NCBI GenBank assembly: GCA_036346255.1 | Contig: CM070633.1 | Coordinates: forward strand, 12,400,001-12,464,000 | From: Ampelocalamus luodianensis | Lineage: Eukaryota > Streptophyta > Magnoliopsida > Poales > Poaceae | Length of the DNA stretch: 64,000 bases | Direction: 5' to 3' | Part shown: one piece after another, positions 60,113-64,000 of the stretch | Position numbering within the stretch: position 1 is the first letter of the stretch | How the letters are laid out: every line of letters begins with the position of its first letter | The notes under the pieces: generated by a model | Database searches by the model: none | The model's input: only the letters and a program-made list of their open reading frames with translations | What the model was told of the DNA's origin: nothing | Made by a program: the position numbers and the translations under genes

Positions 60113-61243
60113 CAGATTCGACCCGAATCTAAACTCCAAACTTCAAGAAATAAAACCAAACTGGAAACATAGCAACAAGAGTACACACGAGATGAACAAA
60201 CTCGATAAAGCTCGCGCATGCGAGACTCAGATTCCCAAGTGGCCTCCTTTCTCTCACGCGACCAAAGCGCCTTAACGCATTTCAATGTTTTGTTCCTCAA
60301 CTCTTTTCTCGATCTTTCCGAGATTCGCACCGATTTAGACTCAAATGTCGATCTCGTCAATGGTTAGGGTTCTAATGAAACATGATGCTCGATCACGGCG
60401 AACTTTCTCAACATAGACACGTGGAAAACGTTATGCACTCCTCGCATAGCCTCCGTAGGTCTAAGCGGTATGCCAACTTCCGATCCGAGCCAAGATCGTG
60501 AATGGCCCAACGCACCTCGGGCTAAGCTTCCTTTGGTACCGAACTCGACAACACCTTTAGTGGGGGACAATCTCAAGAGCACCTGATCTCCCACTTCAAA
60601 TTCCAAATCTCTTCTCCTCACATCTGCATAACTCTTCTGTCTTCTTTGAGCTGCTAATAGATTCTGTCTCACCAAGGCCACTGCTCAACCGTCTTTTGTA
60701 CCCAGTCCGGTCCCAAAACTGCCTTCTCACCCACGGCTTCCCAGCAAAGAGGTGACCTGCACTTACGCCCATATAAAACCTCAAACGGAGCGGCTTTTAT
60801 GCTTGAATGATAGCTGTTATTATACGCAAACTCTGCCAGTGGCAATTGATCCTCCCAACTACCTTTCCAAGACAGGACACATGACCTCAACATGTCCTCC
60901 AGGGTTTGAATAGTGCGCTCGACCGCTGCCTGTCGAGGATGGAAAGTCAGACTCAGCGGTTGTGTGCCCAAGGCACTCTGCAAACTCTCCCAAAACTTGG
61001 ATACGAACTTAGCATCCCTGTCAGAAATGATAGTTTTTGGCACTCCATGCAATCTCACAATCTCCCGCAAATAGATAGGAGCCAAATCACTAGCTGAATT
61101 AGTCGTGCGGATGGGAATAAAATGTGCAGATTTGCTGAATCGATCCACTATAACCCAAACTGCATCCTTACCTCGCTGTGAACGAGGCAACGCAACAACG
61201 AAGTCCATAGAGATATCATCCCATGGCCATTGGGGGACCTCTA
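60113..61243 (-). pseudogene. Family V integrase core and chromodomain, 5' truncated
   Basis: The minus strand begins abruptly within the segment before the catalytic core (LLEVPQWPWDDI) at the duplication breakpoint. Core: SMDFVVALPRSQ (first D), SDRDAKFVSKF (second D) and VERTIQTLEDML (E); the stretch before the E is scrambled where family II reads HPQTDGQSE. 'LPLAEFAYNNSYHSSIKAAP' follows. After a frame change near 60680 the C-terminus reads 'YADVRRRDLEFEVGDQVLLR' and 'VHNVFHVSMLRKF', then a chromodomain-like TLKCVKALWSRE near 60265. Reverse transcriptase, protease and gag are missing. Confidence 0.88.
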
Positions 61244-61399
61244 ATAGGTGACTATCACAGACGGTTTATAGATGAAACCGTCTATGATAACTGATGTATC
61301 ACAGACGGTTTGTCCTAAGAAACCGTTTTGTGATATTCTTTTGTATTGCTAAATCTATTTCTGTTTATTGGCTAGCCTTAGAAAATGCTAGCTATGCCC

Positions 61400-63759
61400 T
61401 GTAACACCCCAACTCAGAACAAGCCTGGAATGTTACCAAAGCTAAATACAACTAGAACGAATTTACAAATTCTCGACAGAGTCTCCTTTGTATATTCAAT
61501 AAAACCAAGTTTCTAACAAGTAAACCTAACATTTAACAAAATTTCCAATATTCCAATTCAATCATGCATAAATGATAATCGTATGAGAATAAATAAGTAA
61601 CACCAATCACACAATCCATAAATCATCCTACAATCATCATCATAAAAGCATCTATAGGTGGTTATAACATAATTATTTATTCTTTTGTGTGGAACTAAGA
61701 TAACAAATGCATAAAAGCTGTGAGGTAGTGCGTGCTCTCCAAAGTCTACTCCCTCCCATACATGACGTTTTTGCCAGAGGTACCTAAATCAAAACAAAGC
61801 AAGGGTGAGCCATAAGACTCAGCAAGTATCAACAAGGTTACATGATCATAAAGACATAACAGCATAAACAACTTTAATCAACATCATTCATGGCATTTCG
61901 AATATTAAAACAAATGATTATAATGCTTTGCACTCTTGTTCTTTATCTCTTTACGCATTTTACCGGTAATGCGGGGTATTCATCCGTCAATGGATACCCA
62001 TTCCTGTGCCCTCTAGCACAGGGACCAAGAGCCTATACATTCAACTTGTATAGGGACCTTTGCCTGTCATCAAAATGACGGGGACCTCTGTACATATTGC
62101 CCACATTTCATGAATGTGGGGACCTCAAGCCTGTCATTGTCTGACAGGGACCTCAACTGATTCACTTGGTCACCTTATGACCAAGTTTCAATATGCTCAA
62201 AATATGCATGAATATAATATCTTTACCTTCTCATTCATCAGGATTCAACATATACTTTAATCATGTAAACAGTAGCATTATGACATAAGTGCAAACATAA
62301 TATGCAAACATCAACACCACTAGGGTCATCTCAACATCTCTTTCATATGGCAACAATGAACATTACACCCCTCAATCATAGCATGCAACAGGAATTCTAT
62401 TTAACCCGAATACTTGCCTCAACCGTGCGAGAACGGCGGACGCGAAGTGGTTGCTGCCCTTGGGATCTCGCTGCCACCTGGACAAGAAGATAACCCCAAA
62501 CTAAGACTAGCATACTGGACCAAAATCATACATAACATTACAATCGAAATAGCTAACTTCTTATCATTTCTAACTTTTCTAATTTCTAGCGATCGGTCAT
62601 TGCAGACAGCAGACTTCAAAAATTCATAACTTTCTGCTCAGGAGTCCAAATAGGATGATCTTGGACATTCTGGAAAGGTAATTAAAATGTCTAAATAAAC
62701 TTAGTTGGGGAGACCCTCTGATTCGGCCATCTACCAGTCCTACCAATCTATTTAATCAGAGCAAACATTTCACGTCGGGTTTCTGGACAGCGACAAAGAA
62801 ACTATCATAACTTTCTCTACATTCGTCCGAATTTAGTGATCTTTAGCTTTCCTGAAAGCTAAGAGGATTAGCCTAGTTTTTCGTTATGGTGAGACCCTCT
62901 GGAAACCCTTCTAAGTATGCGCTTCTATCAGGTTAACCAACACTAGCAATTCTGCTTCTCTCCAGAAACATAGAAATACTCAGAAATTCATAAATTTGGC
63001 TACCGAAGTCCGAATGACTTGATTCTTGTCGGCAATGAAAGGTAACTACGATATCTACAACTTTCTAGGAGAAACCCAGACCCAAATCTTCCTCTAACCT
63101 AATCAAAATCAACAATCTTCTCTGCTGCAGAAAACCGACGAACTGACAACCGAAAATGAACAACTAGAAAACGACCCCAAAACAAAGAATCACGGGTTAC
63201 CCTTGCCGAACGACGAAGGCACGCTGCGCTGGATGAAGATCACCACGAGTTTCGGTTGCGGATCCTTCTTCCTCTCCCTTTCTTCTCTTCCTTCTTCCCT
63301 TCTCTTCTCCTTCTTTCTTCCCTCCCTTCTTCTTCTTTGGCGGCTGCAAAGGTGCCCTTTCTTCTTCTCTTGGCCGGCAACAATGGAGGGATCTTGGGGA
63401 GAGATTGAGGCGCAAGTGGGAAGCAAACTGTGGGGAAGGAGGCGTGGGGAGGGGAGAGGAGAGGTGGCGGCAGGATTTGGGGAAGTGGGGCGTGGGAGAG
63501 GGGAGGAAAGGGGGCTGGTTCGGCTAGGGTTAGGGAGAGGCTTCCCCTCTTCTTTGGCCGCCACCACAAGCCCACTTGGGACAAGCCCAAGCCTGTGTTG
63601 AGGACTAACACGATTAACCCCTCTCTAAGAGTCTAACTGAGAAAACTTCCTAAAGGTCCCTCCCGAAATTCTATTTGATCCTCCCCCGATTAATCGATCT
63701 CTCCCGAATAAAATTAATCTCCCTCGATTCAATTCTTATCTCACTTTCGGGATATTACA
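61400..63759 (-). repeat. LTR of family V, copy B
   Basis: TGTAACACCCC...GATATTACA, 2360 bp, same orientation and hairpin array as copy A. The pyrimidine run recurs at about 63267-63343. Confidence 0.88.
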
Positions 63760-63769
63760 TTCTACCCCC

Positions 63770-64000
63770 TTATCAGATTCGACCGAATCTAAACTCAAAC
63801 TTCAAGAAATGAAACCGAAACTGGAAACTTAGCAACAAGAGTACACACCTGAGATGAACAAACCTGGATAAAGCTCGCGCATGCGAGACTCCAGTTCCCA
63901 AGTGGCCTCCCTTTCTGTCTGCTGCGACCAAAGCGCCTTAACGTACTTCAATGTTTTGTTCCTCAACTCTTTTTCTGATCTTTCCAGGATTCGCACCGGT
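63770..64000 (-). pseudogene. Family V pol 3' end, copy B, cut by the window
   Basis: Aligns with 60113-60340, the chromodomain-like tail of copy A. It differs by short substitutions and indels such as CCTGG versus CTCG (63863 / 60208) and CCAGG versus CCGAG (63984 / 60317). Confidence 0.75.

Larger units (their letters stand above)
57595..61248. repeat. Copy A of a 3654 bp direct tandem duplication
   Basis: From TGACTATCACAGACGG (57595) the sequence is repeated at 61249 with the same order: CACTA remnant, flank, LTR V, polypurine tract, chromodomain/integrase 3' end. Copy B runs beyond the window. Copy A shows many small losses relative to copy B in 58990-60360, mostly at CAG/CTG sites. Confidence 0.93.
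61249..64000. repeat. Copy B of the 3654 bp tandem duplication (runs off the window)
   Basis: Repeats 57595-60335 with few differences in the first 1.4 kb and more indels afterwards. Nothing in it identifies an independent insertion: the DNA outside the LTR (61249-61399) is duplicated too. Confidence 0.93.

Noticed and set aside
57746..61399. Reading the two V LTRs as the 5' and 3' ends of one retrotransposon
   Set aside because: The space between them lacks a primer site and most of gag-pol. DNA outside the LTR is duplicated as well, so this is a tandem duplication of one LTR plus flanks.

Overview
This is a nuclear plant sequence, most probably from a grass (Poaceae). The reasons are an Angela/BARE/RIRE1-type Copia LTR starting TGTTGGAAATATGCCC, chromovirus-type Gypsy elements with 2.3-4 kb LTRs and initiator-tRNA-Met primer sites, CACTA elements, a Tourist-like MITE and a plant-mobile-domain gene inside a Mutator-like element. 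Nearly everything that can be identified is transposon-derived. I found no intact host gene, no tRNA or rRNA gene and no CRISPR array. The species cannot be fixed from the sequence alone.

Layout. 1-3470 is a truncated, minus-oriented LTR related to family I. 3545-5151 is a solo Copia LTR with a perfect TCTCT target duplication. 5157-6473 and 19343-22220 are two halves of older, minisatellite-rich DNA (CGACCAC/TCGACTAC repeats, probably an LTR, 'family IV'). They are split by a structurally complete minus-strand Gypsy element, family I (6474-19342), with LTRs of about 4.06 kb and a badly frameshifted gag-pol. 22221-27749 is the 5' part of family III on the minus strand (gag, primer site, LTR), joined head to head with a plus-oriented fragment of the same LTR (27750-28341 and 38048-38132). 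That fragment carries a complete plus-strand Gypsy element, family II (28342-38042, TSD ATTTC). The 3' LTR of family II was later hit by a MITE of about 155 bp. 38614-42654 is a complete plus-oriented solo LTR of family I with a perfect TCATC duplication.

The right part is dominated by DNA transposons. There is a tandem array with a period of about 265 bp (44068-45330). It is followed by a 5.1 kb Mutator-like element with long terminal inverted repeats, carrying a plant-mobile-domain pseudogene whose first intron is a 7 x 152 bp tandem array (45888-50972). A Tourist-like MITE (51090-51435) and a non-autonomous CACTA element containing a second solo Copia LTR (53447-56313) come next, then a small CACTA-like hairpin element (57410-57690). 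From 57595 to the window end a 3654 bp unit is directly repeated (break at 61249). The unit holds the CACTA remnant, a 2.35 kb LTR (family V, minus strand) and the 3' end of its pol gene.

Points of most interest: (1) arrays of six (family V) and at least five (family II) consecutive stem-loops with different stem sequences at the same relative position in two LTR families; (2) a double palindrome shared by LTR families I and III, with family IV keeping one dyad in altered form, that looks maintained by compensatory change; (3) small lesions concentrated at CAG/CTG sites that differ between repeat copies and suggest consensus error at CHG-methylated DNA, so many frameshifts here may not be real; (4) the 3654 bp tandem duplication; (5) the intronic tandem array of the plant-mobile-domain element. 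All copy comparisons were made by eye.
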